Shown one piece after another: positions 62,719-63,859 of a stretch of 63,859 nucleotides of DNA. The translations under genes and the position numbers were made by a program. A model generated the notes under the pieces. That model saw only the letters and a program-made list of their open reading frames with translations, made no database searches and was not told the DNA's origin. The stretch is from the NCBI GenBank assembly GCA_051654865.1, contig JBOFYV010000129.1:1-63859 (forward strand). Direction: 5' to 3'. Origin of the DNA: JBOFOR01 sp051654865. Lineage in GTDB: Bacteria > Bacillota > Clostridia > Peptostreptococcales > Peptostreptococcaceae. How positions within the stretch are numbered: the first letter of the stretch is position 1; each line of letters starts with the position of its first letter.

Positions 62719-63648
62719 TTATACTGTTAATTTTGTAAATATATCTTCAGCTTTCCATTTTTCTGATATTCTTGTTCTTATTATGTCATCAACTAGCTCT
62801 TTTTCATACATATCAAAACTTTTGCTAGTTATCCCCATATTTATAGCTAAAGTAGGATTTAATCCTCTTCTTATAGTCTTTAAAGAACCAATTAACCCTC
62901 TCAAATCAATTGATTTACTAGATATTTCACCATTTTTAAATTTTAATTGTAGATCTAAGAATATACCTGCAAATTGATTTAGTTTATCTTTATCAGCATC
63001 TTCAAACTCTTTAGTTAGTATAAGCATAAGCTTATCTTCTTCTACTTCTGGAATATCTATAACCATAAATCTAGATACTAATGCCTCATTTAGTTCTTTT
63101 GTACCTGCATATTCATAATTCATTGTTCCTATAAATCTAGTTGCTTCGTGTAAGTTTATTCTTTCATATCCTGGTACATCTATGACTCTTCTGTGATCTA
63201 AGGCTGAGTGAAGTACTGCTATGGCATCATTTTTAGCCATATTTATTTCATCAAATACTCCAAATCCACCATTTATGGCACATTCATACACTGATCCACG
63301 TCTTAATTTTACTTGATTATCTATAAATGTATCTGTACCTATAAGTGTTGTACTATCTGTGTTAATATGGAATGAAGTATTCCACTGCGGTCTGTTAAAT
63401 ATTTCTGATAAGTTGTCTGCTAATAGATTTTTTCCCGTTGCTTTAGGGCCTGATAATAATATATTTTGTTCTTCTAATATTGCTGAAATGCACATTGATA
63501 ATATATCTTTTCCATAAAAATATATTTTTGATTTGTTAATACGATATTCTAATTCCTTTTGTAAACTATAGTACTTTCTAAAGTAAAGTACATCTTTAAT
63601 AAGCGATTCATTAACACCTTGATTTATTAAATTCTCTATTACACCCAT
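62719..63648 (-). CDS. MoxR-family AAA ATPase (CobS/GvpN-like)
   Basis: A 309-residue AAA+ protein. Walker A GPKATGKNLLADN (about 67-79), Walker B GGFGVFDEINMA with DE, sensor 1 RFIGTMNYEY and an arginine-finger region ALVSRFMVIDIPE, then a helical C-terminus. It precedes the VWA gene by 39 bases, forming the classic MoxR-VWA pair. The ATG has AGGGAG. It lies downstream of the 5S gene of an rRNA operon, whose terminator should isolate it. Confidence 0.88.
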   Translation of the reverse strand: MGVIENLINQGVNESLIKDVLYFRKYYSLQKELEYRINKSKIYFYGKDILSMCISAILEEQNILLSGPKATGKNLLADNLSEIFNRPQWNTSFHINTDSTTLIGTDTFIDNQVKLRRGSVYECAINGGFGVFDEINMAKNDAIAVLHSALDHRRVIDVPGYERINLHEATRFIGTMNYEYAGTKELNEALVSRFMVIDIPEVEEDKLMLILTKEFEDADKDKLNQFAGIFLDLQLKFKNGEISSKSIDLRGLIGSLKTIRRGLNPTLAINMGITSKSFDMYEKELVDDIIRTRISEKWKAEDIFTKLTV

Positions 63649-63733
63649 AAATATCTCCCTTTTATATTTATAATATAGTTATATTTTATCATAAAAAAGA
63701 ATATTATATATATTTTATACATAAAAAAAGATT

Positions 63734-63852
<119 letters not shown>

Positions 63853-63859
63853 ATCTTTA

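Noticed and set aside
60916..63648. MoxR/VWA pair as CobS/CobT of an aerobic cobaltochelatase
   Set aside because: No CobN gene is seen, and an anaerobic clostridium would be expected to insert cobalt by the CbiK/CbiX route. Proximity to the B12 riboswitch alone is not enough, since both genes lie upstream of it.

Overview
The window is one continuous stretch of AT-rich chromosome from a low-GC, Gram-positive, spore-forming anaerobe. A SleC-type spore cortex hydrolase, a YtxC-like sporulation protein, a bifunctional AdhE behind a Rex-type operator, a Thr T-box, a cobalamin riboswitch and strong AGGAGG ribosome binding sites together suggest the Clostridia. Overall similarity to Clostridioides, Paraclostridium and Romboutsia makes Peptostreptococcaceae the best guess; this is recognition, not a database result. 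Almost all genes lie on the minus strand. I saw no insertion sequence, prophage, tRNA gene or CRISPR array.

Layout, left to right. 1-3060: 5' part of thrS with its T-box leader, a DUF445 membrane protein and ytxC. 3297-8214: a nucleoside-type ABC importer (two permeases, a double ATPase, a BMP lipoprotein). 8479-18750: trmL, a VanW/G5 cell-wall protein, nth, a Lon-like protease, queG, a lone RusA-like nuclease on the plus strand, an aldo/keto reductase with ferredoxin-like tail, nfo, an ArsR-like regulator and glutaminase. 18840-24756: a TGS-nucleoside kinase fusion, a TIM-barrel protein, lepB, a probable orphan HEPN ribonuclease resembling the C-terminal half of Csm6, rsmF and prsW. 24882-27564: sleC behind a 23-nt perfect palindrome, and a membrane protein with two RsiV-like DUF3298 units.

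28529-36326 is the most coherent system: a flavin-based extracellular electron transfer (FLEET/EET-type) locus. It holds a polyprenyl diphosphate synthase (DmkB-like), an NDH-2 with a membrane-embedded C-terminal domain (Ndh2), a UbiA prenyltransferase (DmkA), a LysR regulator, an ApbE flavin transferase (FmnB), an FMN-binding lipoprotein (PplA-like) and, divergently, EetA-like and EetB-like membrane proteins. Electrons would pass from NADH through Ndh2 and a demethylmenaquinone to EetA/EetB and on to the flavinylated lipoprotein. An inverted repeat lies in the divergent promoter region.

36377-49071: rRNA modification genes (rlmD-like, rsuA-like), fba, several unrecognised genes, a nucleotidase, a phosphoesterase, the small alarmone synthetase relQ, a metallo-beta-lactamase-fold hydrolase, a cysteine-cluster protein and adhE, whose control region carries a near-consensus promoter, a Rex site and a cre. 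49376-58944: a DUF4230 protein, CBS-type pyrophosphatase, cyclophilin, P-loop protein, patatin, M18 aminopeptidase, pcrA and a second BMP lipoprotein. 59043-63852: cbiO and cbiQ under a cobalamin riboswitch, a VWA/MoxR pair, and a 5S rRNA gene marking the end of an rRNA operon that continues beyond the window.
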